DNA of 64,000 nucleotides, taken from the NCBI GenBank assembly GCA_965217075.1, contig CBDCHC010000013.1, forward strand, positions 1-64,000, read 5' to 3'. This stretch comes from CBDCHC01 sp965217075 (GTDB taxonomy: Bacteria > Pseudomonadota > Gammaproteobacteria > PS1 > Pseudothioglobaceae). Positions 8,706-18,656 of the stretch are shown here, piece after piece. A program made the position numbers and the translations under genes. The notes under the pieces are model-generated. The model was not told where the DNA came from and ran no database searches. It saw only the letters and a list, made by a program, of their open reading frames with translations. Positions within the stretch are counted from its first letter, which is position 1. Each line of letters begins with the position of its first letter.

Positions 8706-11300
8706 ATGAAAACCAATCAAATTCGACAAAAATTTCTTGATTTTTTTAGCAATAAAAATCATTTTATACAAAATAGTTCATCGTTAATACCACATAACGA
8801 TAAAACTTTATTGTTTGTTAACGCTGGCATGGTGCCATTTAAAGATATTTTTAGTGGTATAAAAAAATATAATTATAATAGAGTTGCCAGTTCACAACGT
8901 TGTGTGCGTGCTGGAGGCAAACATAATGACTTAGAAAATGTTGGTTATACTGCTAGACACCATACTTTTTTTGAAATGTTAGGTAATTTTAGTTTTGGTG
9001 ATTATTTTAAGGAGGAGGCTATTGGTTATGCTTGGGAGTTTTTAACTAAGGAATTAAATATACCAGCAGAAAAATTATGGATTAGTGTATATGAAGAAGA
9101 TCTTGAAGCAGAAGAAATTTGGATAAAAAAAATTGGTTTTCCTAAAAATCGTATTTCTAGATGTGGGGCTAAAGATAATTTTTGGCAGATGGGTGATACT
9201 GGCCCATGCGGTCCTTGTAGTGAAATATTCTATGATCATGGTCAGCATATAACAGGAGGACCTCCAGGACATGCAGATGCAGATAGTGATAGATTTGTTG
9301 AAATTTGGAATTTAGTTTTCACTCAGTTTGATCGCCAAAAAGATGGTTACCTTAAGCCACTAAACAAGCCTTGTGTTGATACTGGCATGGGATTAGAGCG
9401 TTTAGCAGCAGTTATGCAAAATAAAAATAATAATTATGATATTGATATTTTCGTAGTAATTGCTAAAGAATTGTTAAAATTTATACCAAAAATTAATAAA
9501 ATAAAAATTAATAATATATCTATCAGGGTTATTATTGACCATATTCGTTCGGTTAGTTTTTTAATAGCAGATGGAGTTATTCCAAGCAATGATGGTAGAG
9601 GTTATGTATTACGTAGAATTATTCGCCGCGCTATCCGACATGGCCTTAAACTTGGAATTAAAGGAAATTTCTTTTATTTATTAGTGCCAATTTTAGCTAA
9701 ACAAAACAAAGATATTTACCCAGTATTACAACAAAAATTAGCTATGATCGAAACAACTATTAAAGCAGAGGAGAAATTATTTTCTCAAACTTTAATTGAC
9801 GGTATAAATATTTTAACAAAAACTATCACACAACTAACTAATAAAATAATACCAGGGGAAATAGCTTTTAAATTATATGATACCTATGGTTTTCCATTAG
9901 ATTTAACTATTGATATTGCTAAAGAAAAAGGATTAACAGTTAATATTAATGCTTTTAATGATGCCATGAATTTACAAAAACAATTAGCTAAAAAAGCTAG
10001 TAATTTTAATGCTGATAATAATTTAATAATTAATAATATTACCAAGTTTAAGGGTTATGATAACTTGATAATTAAAGCTAATATTATTAGTATTATCAAA
10101 GATAATATTATAATTAGTAATTTAAATATGGATAATAATGCTATTATCATATTAGATAAAACTGTTTTTTACGCAGAGGCTGGCGGTCAAGTAGGCGATA
10201 GCGGTGAAATCATAATAGATGATTCGGTATTTAAGGTAACTGATACTAAAATACAAAAAAGCGGAGCAATTGAACATTATGGTAAGCTTATTAAAGGAAA
10301 ACTAAATATAAATGATCGTGTAACGCTTAAAGTAGACCATGATAGGCGCTTAAATATTATGCGTAATCATTCTGCTACTCATTTATTACACGCTAGTTTA
10401 AAAGAAGTTTTGGGGGAGAATGTTGCCCAAAAAGGTTCTTTAGTTGATAAATTAAAATTAAGATTTGATTTTTCTTATAATAAGGCAATTTCAAATGATG
10501 ATTTGGATAAAATTGAGGCAATTGTTAATGAAAAAATTTTAGAAAACTCAACGGTATATACTGAAATTAGTGATATAAATAGCGCTGTAAGTAAAGGCGC
10601 TGTAGCTCTTTTTGATGAAAAATATAATGATAAAGTTAGAGTATTAACTATGGGTTATAATAATTTTTCAATAGAATTATGCGGTGGTACACATGTTAAT
10701 CAATTAGGCGATATAGGTGCTTTTAGAATAGTTGATGAAAGTGCTGTTGCAAGTGGAGTGCGTAGAATTGAAGCAGTTACAGCAAATGCTGCTTATAAAT
10801 TTGATAAAAATATACAACGAGATTTAAACTATATTAAATACCTTACTAAAACTGATAATGTTATAGAAAAAATTAAACAACTATCTCAACAACATAAGGA
10901 GTTAGAGCAAAAAATAACTAATTTACAGAATAAAGTAATTGGCTTTGTAGCAAATGATATAATTATAAAGACTAAAAAAATTAATAATATTTATGTAGTT
11001 AATGCTATAGTGAAAGATATAAATATTAAAGGATTACGTAGTTTAGTTGATTTATTAAAAAATAAATTAATTACAGTAATTATTGTTTTAGCATCAGTTG
11101 ATAATAACAAAATATCTTTAATTGCTGGAGTTAGTAAGAATTTAACTAACAAGCATCATGCTGGTAATATTTTATCATCTATAGCTACAAAAATTGATGG
11201 TAAAGGTGGTGGTAGAGCTGATATGGCGCAAGGCGGTGGCACTAATATACAGAAACTACCAGAGGCATTAGCGTCATTGGTTGATTTAATAAAACAATAA
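8706..11300 (+). CDS. alaS: Alanyl-tRNA synthetase
   Basis: Charges tRNA-Ala. The 864-residue length is normal. The N-terminal class II catalytic domain shows the expected motifs (SSQRCVRAGGKHNDLENVG, FFEMLGNFSFGDYF, GMGLERL). The editing domain has the HSATH motif and the CGGTH zinc-site motif. The C-Ala region has the typical glycine-rich end GGGRADMAQGGGT. It starts just after the terminator and converges on topA with only 15 bp between the stop codons. Confidence 0.97.
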   Translation: MKTNQIRQKFLDFFSNKNHFIQNSSSLIPHNDKTLLFVNAGMVPFKDIFSGIKKYNYNRVASSQRCVRAGGKHNDLENVGYTARHHTFFEMLGNFSFGDYFKEEAIGYAWEFLTKELNIPAEKLWISVYEEDLEAEEIWIKKIGFPKNRISRCGAKDNFWQMGDTGPCGPCSEIFYDHGQHITGGPPGHADADSDRFVEIWNLVFTQFDRQKDGYLKPLNKPCVDTGMGLERLAAVMQNKNNNYDIDIFVVIAKELLKFIPKINKIKINNISIRVIIDHIRSVSFLIADGVIPSNDGRGYVLRRIIRRAIRHGLKLGIKGNFFYLLVPILAKQNKDIYPVLQQKLAMIETTIKAEEKLFSQTLIDGINILTKTITQLTNKIIPGEIAFKLYDTYGFPLDLTIDIAKEKGLTVNINAFNDAMNLQKQLAKKASNFNADNNLIINNITKFKGYDNLIIKANIISIIKDNIIISNLNMDNNAIIILDKTVFYAEAGGQVGDSGEIIIDDSVFKVTDTKIQKSGAIEHYGKLIKGKLNINDRVTLKVDHDRRLNIMRNHSATHLLHASLKEVLGENVAQKGSLVDKLKLRFDFSYNKAISNDDLDKIEAIVNEKILENSTVYTEISDINSAVSKGAVALFDEKYNDKVRVLTMGYNNFSIELCGGTHVNQLGDIGAFRIVDESAVASGVRRIEAVTANAAYKFDKNIQRDLNYIKYLTKTDNVIEKIKQLSQQHKELEQKITNLQNKVIGFVANDIIIKTKKINNIYVVNAIVKDINIKGLRSLVDLLKNKLITVIIVLASVDNNKISLIAGVSKNLTNKHHAGNILSSIATKIDGKGGGRADMAQGGGTNIQKLPEALASLVDLIKQ

Positions 11301-11315
11301 TCTTACGTACTTAAG

Positions 11316-13619
11316 TTATTTCTTTTTTCTTTTAACTTTTTTATATTTATTAATTGCACTATTACACTCTTTTAAAGTTAAATCTATTGGTTTTTGATCT
11401 TTACCAAATACTTTGCTAATAGTAATATTTTTTTGTCCTTTACCTGGTTTTTTGCCATTAGTAATATAAGGGCCAAATCTGCCATTTAAAATTTGTATAT
11501 CACTGCCATCAAATACTTTAATTATACGCTGAGCATCTGCTTGTTCTTTATCGGCAATTAAAGTTAGAGCTTCAGCTAATGTTATTTCCTCTGGAGAATT
11601 ATCCTTAATTGATACATATTTTTTTTGGTACTGTATATAAGGGCCAAAACGACCATAATTAGTTTTAATAATACCATATTTTTCTACTTCCCCTACAACC
11701 CTTGGCATATTAAACAATTCTAATGCTTCATTTAGTGTTATAGTCTCTATATTTTGATGCGCTTTAAGAGAAGCAAAAATTGGTTTATTATCATCATCCT
11801 TACTGCCTTTTTGAGCAAAAGCTCCATAGCGACCAAAACGCACACTAATAGGTTCACTAGATACAGGATCGATTCCTAATTCACGTACATTATGAGTATC
11901 GTCTCGCGATATATCTTTACTATTTATAACTTTTTGATGAAATGTTTGATAAAAATCTGCTATTACTGCTTGCCATTGTTTTTGACAAATAGCTATTTTA
12001 TCAAAATCTTCCTCTAGTTTAGCTGTCCAGTTATAATCAACTATATCACCAAAATATTTTGTTAAAAAATCGGTTAATAAATAAGCAACATTACTAGGAA
12101 ATAACTTATTTTTTTCATTAAAAGTTAATTCTTGTTTACTATTAACTATTATTTTGTTATCAGATATTTCTAAAATTTGATAATCTCTTAACGAACCTTC
12201 TCTATTTTCCTTAATTATATAACCTCTATCTTGCACGGTTGATATCATTGTTGCAAATGTAGATGGTCTGCCTATGCCCATGCTTTCTATAGTTTTAACT
12301 AGTGAAGCTTCTGTGTATCTTGGTTTTGGACGATCAAACGTTTGTTTAGAATTTAGAGACTTTAGTGTTATTACTGTATTATTTTTTATAATTGGTAGTA
12401 TCTTGTCTTCATTTGAGATATAGTTATATACCTTAGTAAAGCCTGCAAATATCAGTGTTTCACCATTTATTATAAACAACTCTTTTCTATCTTTTATAGT
12501 TACTGATATAGTAGTTTTTTCAAACTTAGCATCTGCCATTTGAGATGCTAAAGTTCGTTTGTAAATTAATTGATATAATTTATTCTCACTAACTTCTAAG
12601 TCAATGCTATCTTTATTAAAATCAGTCGGACGAATAGCTTCATGTGCTTCCTGAGCACCTTTTACTTTAGTTTTAAATGTGCGTAGCTTGATAAATTGTT
12701 CACCATATTTATTTTTAATAATATTGGTTATATTTATTACAGCACTTTTTGCTAAAGTAGTTGAGTCGGTGCGCATATATGTGATAAGACCATTTCTATA
12801 TAAATTTTGTGCAATTGACATAGTACGCTTAACACTAAAACCTAATTTTTGCGACGCTTCTTGTTGTAAAGTAGAAGTGATAAAAGGTGGTTTTGGGCTT
12901 TTAGTAAGTGGCTGTTGTTTAGTATCTGTTACTGTTAATGTAGTAGTTAATAAATTACCAGCAAACTCTTTTACTTGTTCTATAGTATTAAAATCAATAT
13001 TAAGTTTAGCATGTAATTCTTCATTATCATCATTAGTTAAGATAGCTTTAGTTTTAAATACACTACTGTATTTAAAAATATTTATTTCACGCTCTCTTTC
13101 AGTTACTAGTCTTACTACAGGAGATTGGACTCTACCAGCTGATTTAGCGCCAGAAATTTTACGCCATAAAATTGGAGATATTTCAAAGCCAACAATACGA
13201 TCAATAATACGGCGGGCCTGTTGTGCATCAACTAAATTATAATCTATAATGCGTGGGTTTTTTATAGCAGATATTACAGCATCTTTAGTAATTTCATGAA
13301 AAACTATTCTTGGAGTATCTTTAGGTAATTTTAATGCTTGTAATAAATGCCATGCTATAGCCTCTCCCTCTCTATCATCGTCAGTTGCTAGATATACAGT
13401 TTTAGTTGTTTTTATAATTTTTTTTAATTCACTAATAATTTTCTTTTTATCAGTATTAATTACATAAGTAGGTTTAAAATTATTATCAATATCTATGCCC
13501 ATGTCTTTTTTAGGCATATCACGCACATGGCCAATACTTGATTTAATTATATAATCATTAGTTAAAAATTTTTTTATAGTAGCAGCTTTAGCTGGTGACT
13601 CAACAATTACTAAGTTCAT
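11316..13619 (-). CDS. topA: DNA topoisomerase I
   Basis: Relaxes negative supercoils by single-strand passage. The TOPRIM domain opens with MNLVIVESPAKAATIKKFL and has the DDDREGEAIAWHL metal site. The active-site tyrosine lies in LITYMRTDST. The 767 residues end in three glycine-rich repeats (FGRYGAF, YGRFGPYIQY, NGRFGPYIT) and a lysine-rich tail. The four-cysteine zinc fingers of E. coli TopA are absent. It is the last gene of the minus-strand run dprA-smg-topA. Confidence 0.96.
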   Translation of the reverse strand: MNLVIVESPAKAATIKKFLTNDYIIKSSIGHVRDMPKKDMGIDIDNNFKPTYVINTDKKKIISELKKIIKTTKTVYLATDDDREGEAIAWHLLQALKLPKDTPRIVFHEITKDAVISAIKNPRIIDYNLVDAQQARRIIDRIVGFEISPILWRKISGAKSAGRVQSPVVRLVTEREREINIFKYSSVFKTKAILTNDDNEELHAKLNIDFNTIEQVKEFAGNLLTTTLTVTDTKQQPLTKSPKPPFITSTLQQEASQKLGFSVKRTMSIAQNLYRNGLITYMRTDSTTLAKSAVINITNIIKNKYGEQFIKLRTFKTKVKGAQEAHEAIRPTDFNKDSIDLEVSENKLYQLIYKRTLASQMADAKFEKTTISVTIKDRKELFIINGETLIFAGFTKVYNYISNEDKILPIIKNNTVITLKSLNSKQTFDRPKPRYTEASLVKTIESMGIGRPSTFATMISTVQDRGYIIKENREGSLRDYQILEISDNKIIVNSKQELTFNEKNKLFPSNVAYLLTDFLTKYFGDIVDYNWTAKLEEDFDKIAICQKQWQAVIADFYQTFHQKVINSKDISRDDTHNVRELGIDPVSSEPISVRFGRYGAFAQKGSKDDDNKPIFASLKAHQNIETITLNEALELFNMPRVVGEVEKYGIIKTNYGRFGPYIQYQKKYVSIKDNSPEEITLAEALTLIADKEQADAQRIIKVFDGSDIQILNGRFGPYITNGKKPGKGQKNITISKVFGKDQKPIDLTLKECNSAINKYKKVKRKKK

Positions 13620-13631
13620 ATGTTTATATTA

Positions 13632-14120
13632 TTAATGTCTAATTTTTTCTTTGTCTATATCAAAATTAACTTCATCAATAATTGTTGTTAAGTTGTGATT
13701 ATTTTCATTTAACGTTACTATATTTGCCAACCATTTTATTTCCTGATAATTAAATATATACGGTAAATTCATAAGTTTTGCTATAATTAATTCACAGTTA
13801 ATAGTATTTAATTGTTTACTATTTTTTAAAAATGTTAGTAAATCGCATCCTTTTTTTCCTAAGCGTTTTTTTTCTTCATCGGTATAAATACGAATACTAT
13901 CTGTATTAGAGGTTGTAATTAGTTCAATGTTTACTTTATTGTTAGTTACATTAGTTAAATACAGTAAAGCTTGCTCAATATTATCACTAGTAAATCCTTC
14001 GCTTTTTAGATATTTTTTAATAGTAATATCGTCAATTTCAGTAGTTTCTTCTTGTTCTGACTGAGCAAACAAAAATTCAAACATATAATCTAATATTTCA
14101 AAAACATTATTTTTTTTCAT
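13632..14120 (-). CDS. smg: Smg family protein (DUF494)
   Basis: A 162-residue protein of the Smg/DUF494 family, with the typical N-terminal MFEFLF motif. Its biochemical role is not known. The position between dprA and topA is the arrangement seen in many gammaproteobacteria and supports the call. It starts 2 bp after the dprA stop and ends 12 bp before topA, so the three are very likely one operon. Confidence 0.88.
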   Translation of the reverse strand: MKKNNVFEILDYMFEFLFAQSEQEETTEIDDITIKKYLKSEGFTSDNIEQALLYLTNVTNNKVNIELITTSNTDSIRIYTDEEKKRLGKKGCDLLTFLKNSKQLNTINCELIIAKLMNLPYIFNYQEIKWLANIVTLNENNHNLTTIIDEVNFDIDKEKIRH

Positions 14121-14122
14121 AG

Positions 14123-15187
14123 TTATCTTAATATATAAGTATTATTTAATTTTTCCACTACATTTATTAATTCTAATTCTAACAGTTGATTTATTACATC
14201 TTGTACTGATAATCCGCTTTTTTCTGCTAAAGCATCAACAGTTATACCGTCATAATTTATGTATTTTAATATAACATTATCATTTATGGAAGAATCTTTA
14301 TGATTTTTTATGATTATATTTTTATCTGTTAAATTTAAAGATGTAGTAATGTCAGTTATATTGTCTGTTAGCATTGCTCCATCTTTTATTAATTGATGTG
14401 TACCAGCAGTAAGAGGATTTTTTATTGAGCCAGGTATAGCAAAAATATCTCTATTTTGTTCTAAAGCTGTTTTAGCACTTATCATAGATCCACTTTTAAT
14501 ACTAGCTTCAACTACTAATAAAGCATCGCTTAGTCCAGTAATTATTCTATTGCGTTTAGGAAAATTATTAGCCATAGGAGGAGTGCCAATTGGTAGTTCT
14601 GATATAAGAGCACCGCTTATAGCTATTTGTTTTGCTATATTTTTACTGCTGGCAGGATAAATTCTATCTAAACCGGTACCGCATACTGCTATAGTTGGAT
14701 TATTAGCACTTAACGCTCCAAGATGAGCGCTACTATCTATACCAACAGCCATGCCACTGGTAATAATAATAGAGCTTGATAATTGTTTAGCAAAATTATA
14801 AGCGATATCGGTGCCAGTTGTAGTGGGATTTCTACTGCCAACAATTGCTAATTGTCTTTTATTTATAAGCGATAAATTACCTCTAATATATAAAACTGGT
14901 GGCGGATCAATAATTTGTTTTAGTTTATCTGGGTAGTTTTCATCAATTAAAGTTATAATATAGCAATCCTTTTGCTGCTGCCACTTAATATCATTTAATA
15001 CTATATCTTGATTAATAGTAGCTATAAAATCTAATGATTTATTATTAAAAATACCACTATTACGCAGTTTCTGAGTGTTGCTGTTAAAGACCTTATATGG
15101 CTCTTCAAATATTTTTAATATTTTATAAAATTTACGCACACCAATACCAGGTACTTTTAGCAACATAAGCCAATAAATTAAGTCCAT
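14123..15187 (-). CDS. dprA: DNA processing protein DprA
   Basis: Binds incoming single-stranded DNA and loads RecA during natural transformation. The 354-residue protein has an N-terminal SAM/HhH-like part, the Rossmann-like core with VGSRNPTT, SGMAVGIDSSAHLGAL and CGTGLDRIYP, and a C-terminal winged-helix region with DALAEKSGLSVQDVINQLLE. Length and motifs suggest an intact gene. It is divergent from rpmH, with a 50-bp gap holding an 18-bp palindrome. Confidence 0.94.
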   Translation of the reverse strand: MDLIYWLMLLKVPGIGVRKFYKILKIFEEPYKVFNSNTQKLRNSGIFNNKSLDFIATINQDIVLNDIKWQQQKDCYIITLIDENYPDKLKQIIDPPPVLYIRGNLSLINKRQLAIVGSRNPTTTGTDIAYNFAKQLSSSIIITSGMAVGIDSSAHLGALSANNPTIAVCGTGLDRIYPASSKNIAKQIAISGALISELPIGTPPMANNFPKRNRIITGLSDALLVVEASIKSGSMISAKTALEQNRDIFAIPGSIKNPLTAGTHQLIKDGAMLTDNITDITTSLNLTDKNIIIKNHKDSSINDNVILKYINYDGITVDALAEKSGLSVQDVINQLLELELINVVEKLNNTYILR

Positions 15188-15203
15188 TAAAAATATAATA
15201 TGA

Positions 15204-15221
15204 TAAAATTAGCTAATTTTA
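15204..15221. promoter_or_regulatory. 18-bp perfect palindrome between dprA and rpmH
   Basis: TAAAATTAGCTAATTTTA is self-complementary over 18 bp and lies in the 50-bp gap between the divergent starts of dprA and rpmH, just downstream of a TATAAT at 15194-15199 on the plus strand. It could be an operator. AT-rich DNA produces palindromes easily, so this is tentative. Confidence 0.35.
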
Positions 15222-15237
15222 CAACTAATAATTAATT

Positions 15238-15372
15238 ATGAAAAGAACATTTCAGCCAAGCGTGATTAAACGCAAAAGAACACATGGTTTTAGAGCAAGA
15301 ATGTCAACTAAAGCTGGCAGAGCTATAATAAATTCTCGTCGCAGGAAAGGCCGTAAATCTCTTAGTGTGTAG
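15238..15372 (+). CDS. rpmH: 50S ribosomal protein L34
   Basis: A 44-residue basic protein starting MKRTFQPSVIKRKRTHGFRA and ending GRKSLSV, which is diagnostic of L34. It begins the conserved cluster rpmH-rnpA-yidD-yidC. In many bacteria dnaA and the origin lie upstream of rpmH. Here dprA is next to it and no DnaA-box cluster is visible, so this locus is not evidently the origin. Confidence 0.97.
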   Translation: MKRTFQPSVIKRKRTHGFRARMSTKAGRAIINSRRRKGRKSLSV

Positions 15373-15378
15373 ATAAAT

Positions 15379-15711
15379 ATGTTTAGTTTTGGCAAACAAC
15401 ATAAATTATTAAAAACTACAGATTATAAAGATATTTTTATTAGTAAATTATCACATAGATTACATAGTAAATATTGGCAAATAATATATAAAACAGCGAG
15501 TGATACTAAATTAGGAGTTATAGTTGCTAAAAAACATCATAAATTAGCAGTTAATAGAAATAAAATAAAGCGTATTATTCGTGAGTTATTTAGACTTAGT
15601 AAGACTCAACTACATGGGTTTAATATAATTGTTATTAGCAAAAAATTTAATAATGTAGATAATAAAAAATTAAACAATGATTTGTATAATTTATTTTTAA
15701 AGGTAAATTAA
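15379..15711 (+). CDS. rnpA: Ribonuclease P protein component
   Basis: The protein subunit of RNase P, which matures the 5' ends of tRNAs. The 110-residue protein has the conserved basic helix (AVNRNKIKRIIRELFR) that contacts the RNA subunit. It starts 6 bp after rpmH, and its stop overlaps the start of yidD, as is normal for this cluster. Confidence 0.94.
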   Translation: MFSFGKQHKLLKTTDYKDIFISKLSHRLHSKYWQIIYKTASDTKLGVIVAKKHHKLAVNRNKIKRIIRELFRLSKTQLHGFNIIVISKKFNNVDNKKLNNDLYNLFLKVN

Positions 15712-15920
15712 TGCGATTTTTCTTTATTTTTATTATCAGATTTTATCAATTATTTATTAGCCCTTTTTTTGCTGCTAATTGTCGCTTTAATCCTACTTGT
15801 TCACAGTATGCTATAGAGGCAATTAAAAAATATGGCATTATCTGTGGTACTAAAATTGCCAGTAAAAGAATAACTAAATGTCATCCATGGGGTGATTCTG
15901 GTTACGACCCTGTTCCTTAA
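15711..15920 (+). CDS. yidD: Membrane protein insertion efficiency factor YidD
   Basis: A 69-residue protein with an amphipathic N-terminus (FYQLFISPFF) and the family signature FNPTCSQYAIEAIKKYG, then CHPWGDSGYDPVP. YidD assists insertion of inner-membrane proteins alongside YidC. Its ATG overlaps the rnpA stop, and yidC follows 15 bp later. Confidence 0.95.
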   Translation: MRFFFIFIIRFYQLFISPFFAANCRFNPTCSQYAIEAIKKYGIICGTKIASKRITKCHPWGDSGYDPVP

Positions 15921-15935
15921 AAAAATATTTAAATT

Positions 15936-17564
15936 ATGAATAACCAAAAATTTTTTCTTATTATTGCTATAGCTCTTAGTATATTTTTATTGTGGGATAA
16001 ATGGCAAATAAAACATAATGCACCAAGTGCAGCAAATAATATATTAATAGAAAATAATGCTAGCATAGCTACTACTAAAGTAGCAGATGATTTACCTGAT
16101 ATTAATATCGATAATATTCAATCAGATAATCAAAATTTACCTATTGTAAATAATATTAATTATGCAAATAATATAAAAATTAATACAGATTTATTAAGTT
16201 TAGAAATTAGTAATAAAGGAGCGACTATATTATACACAGAGCTTAATCATTATCCGCAAGAAATTGGTAGCAAGAAAAATTTTGTTCTGCTTAATGATAA
16301 GGCTGATGATTATTTTGTTATGCAAAGTGGGTTATTACCAAAAGATATTATGCCTACACATAATGCTATTTTTACTACTGATAAAAATAATTATAATTTG
16401 ATAGATGATACGTTAACAGTGCCTTTTATGTGGGAGCAAAATGGTATTAAAATAATTAAAACATTTAGCTTTAGAAGAGGTAGTTATTTAATTGATGTAA
16501 ATTATAAAATATTTAATAATTCTAATAAAAACATTACTATTGTTAGCTATAGTCAGTTGGCAAGACATAAATTAGAACAACACAGCGTGTTAATGCCTAC
16601 TTTTAGTGGTGGTGCTGTTTATAACGACAAAGATGTATATGAAAAAATTAAGTTTACAGATTTTACTAAAAATAATATTGTAAATAGTAAGGGCGGATGG
16701 GCAGCATTAGTTGAGCATTATTTTTTAGCAGCAATTATCCCTAATCAACAACAAAATAATAAATTTAGCACTAGAGTTGTAGGTGATAAATATATATTAA
16801 GCAGTGTATCATCGAGCTCTATAATAGTCGCAAAAAATAGCAATATAGAGCTATCTGCAGGTAAATTTTATCTTGGTGCGAAAGAAAAACAAAAACTTGC
16901 CACAGCCTTTAAAGGATTAGAATATACTGTTGATTATTCTTGGTTATATATTATCGCCAAACCTTTATCAGAATTATTACATTTTATTTTTTCTTTAGTC
17001 GGTAATTGGGGACTAACTATTATTATGTTAACTATTTTAATAAAATTGGCATTTTATAAGCTTAGTGAAAAATCATATAAGTCAATGGCTAAAATGCGAA
17101 AGCTGGCACCTCGTTTAGAAAAACTTAAAGAAAGATATGGCGATGATAAGCAAAAAATGGGGCAAAAAACTATGCAGCTTTATAAAGAAGCTAAAGTTAA
17201 TCCAGCCTCTGGTTGTTTGCCTATATTAGTACAAATGCCAGTTTTTATTGCACTTTATTGGGTATTAATTGAAACTGTAGAATTTAGGCATACTGCTTTT
17301 TTGTATTTGCCAGATTTATCTGCACCAGATCCGTATTATATTTTGCCAGTTATTATGGGTGTGTCTATGTATATACAACAAAAACTTAATCCAAAGCCAG
17401 CTGATCCAATACAAGCAAAAATTATGACAGCACTGCCAGTAGTATTTTCTATTTTTTTCTTATGGTTTCCGTCAGGGTTAGTTTTATATTGGGTAATAAA
17501 TAATACTTTATCAATCTTACAACAACGATTAATAATAAAAAGAATTGATAAAGCAGATAAATAA
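15936..17564 (+). CDS. yidC: Membrane protein insertase YidC
   Basis: Inserts and folds inner-membrane proteins with or without SecYEG. The 542 residues have the gram-negative layout: an N-terminal anchor (residues 5-20), a large periplasmic beta domain, then a C-terminal block of hydrophobic helices with NPASGCLPILVQMPVFIALY and a final FPSGLVLYWVINN. It is the last gene of the rpmH cluster in this window; the frequent neighbour mnmE is not present. Confidence 0.96.
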   Translation: MNNQKFFLIIAIALSIFLLWDKWQIKHNAPSAANNILIENNASIATTKVADDLPDINIDNIQSDNQNLPIVNNINYANNIKINTDLLSLEISNKGATILYTELNHYPQEIGSKKNFVLLNDKADDYFVMQSGLLPKDIMPTHNAIFTTDKNNYNLIDDTLTVPFMWEQNGIKIIKTFSFRRGSYLIDVNYKIFNNSNKNITIVSYSQLARHKLEQHSVLMPTFSGGAVYNDKDVYEKIKFTDFTKNNIVNSKGGWAALVEHYFLAAIIPNQQQNNKFSTRVVGDKYILSSVSSSSIIVAKNSNIELSAGKFYLGAKEKQKLATAFKGLEYTVDYSWLYIIAKPLSELLHFIFSLVGNWGLTIIMLTILIKLAFYKLSEKSYKSMAKMRKLAPRLEKLKERYGDDKQKMGQKTMQLYKEAKVNPASGCLPILVQMPVFIALYWVLIETVEFRHTAFLYLPDLSAPDPYYILPVIMGVSMYIQQKLNPKPADPIQAKIMTALPVVFSIFFLWFPSGLVLYWVINNTLSILQQRLIIKRIDKADK

Positions 17565-17605
17565 TTAATTTTTTTTAAAGCAATATTATCTATATAATCA
17601 ATAAT

Positions 17606-18568
17606 ATGTCAGACATTATTAAATTTGCCAAAGAAGTTTTATTAAATGAAGCAGAAGCTGTAGCACATTTAGCATCTAAATTAGATAACAATTTTATTAA
17701 TGCTTGCAATATTATAAATAAATGCAGTGGTAAAGTTGTAGTTATGGGTATGGGAAAATCTGGTCATATTGCCAATAAAATAGCTGCAACTTTTGCATCA
17801 ACTGGTATTCCTAGTTTTTTTGTGCACCCAGCCGAAGCAGGACACGGTGATTTAGGGATGTTAAGTAAGGGTGATATAGTATTATTTATATCATATTCTG
17901 GTGCAGCTACTGAAATTATAACTTTGCTGCCTATGATTAAAAAACTTGGTATTAAGACTATTATCATGAGTGGTAATCGTGATGCCGTGATAACAAATAA
18001 ATGTGATGTGTTTTTAGATGTTAGTGTTAGTAGTGAAGCGTGTCCACATAATTTAGCTCCAACTACATCAACTACTGTTGCACTTGCTATGGGAGATGCG
18101 TTAGCTATTAGTTTATTAAAACATAGAGGTTTTAGTGCTGATGATTTTGCTCGCTCTCATCCATCTGGTATTTTAGGAAGAAAATTACTAACTTTTGTTA
18201 GTGATATTATGCAAAAAGATGATAATTTACCAATAATAACTCAAAATATAAAATTATTAGAGGCGCTAATTATTATGAGTGAAAAAAAATTAGGTATGTT
18301 GGTTGTTGTAGGTAAAAGTTATAAGTTATTAGGTATTTTTACCGATGGAGATTTGCGTAGAGTTATCAAAAATAATATTAATATTAATAACTTAAATATT
18401 TTTACTGTGATGACAAAAAATCCTAAATTTATCAGCAGCAACAAAGCAGCTATTTTTGCTTTAGAAATAATGGAAAAATTTAAGATTAATTGTTTGCCAG
18501 TAGTAGATAATAACAAAGTTGTGGGTGCTATAAATATTAATACTTTAATACAAGAAAAAATAATCTAA
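17606..18568 (+). CDS. kdsD: Arabinose-5-phosphate isomerase (KdsD/KpsF)
   Basis: Makes arabinose 5-phosphate from ribulose 5-phosphate for Kdo and lipopolysaccharide synthesis. The 320-residue protein has an N-terminal SIS sugar-isomerase domain (VVMGMGKSGHIANKIAATFA, HPAEAGHGDLGM) and two C-terminal CBS domains (about residues 200-320). This is the full KdsD layout. It is convergent with the downstream cation transporter gene; no clear terminator lies between them. Confidence 0.93.
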   Translation: MSDIIKFAKEVLLNEAEAVAHLASKLDNNFINACNIINKCSGKVVVMGMGKSGHIANKIAATFASTGIPSFFVHPAEAGHGDLGMLSKGDIVLFISYSGAATEIITLLPMIKKLGIKTIIMSGNRDAVITNKCDVFLDVSVSSEACPHNLAPTTSTTVALAMGDALAISLLKHRGFSADDFARSHPSGILGRKLLTFVSDIMQKDDNLPIITQNIKLLEALIIMSEKKLGMLVVVGKSYKLLGIFTDGDLRRVIKNNININNLNIFTVMTKNPKFISSNKAAIFALEIMEKFKINCLPVVDNNKVVGAININTLIQEKII

Positions 18569-18656
18569 CTAATACCATTATAAGCCTTCTGTTGGTAGAT
18601 TAATAGCGATAAATCTACTCTTAATCCTTATTAACTATCTTTTTTAATATTATTTT

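Noticed and set aside
12679..13242. 187-codon frame opposite topA
   Set aside because: It is antisense to a well-supported gene, has no recognisable domain, and its length is explained by codon bias of topA.
15188..15237. Replication origin next to rpmH
   Set aside because: No dnaA gene and no cluster of DnaA boxes is visible here.
18569..18656. GTAGATT/AATCTAC hairpin as a terminator between kdsD and the cation transporter
   Set aside because: Only a 7-bp stem with a 10-base loop and no T run after it.
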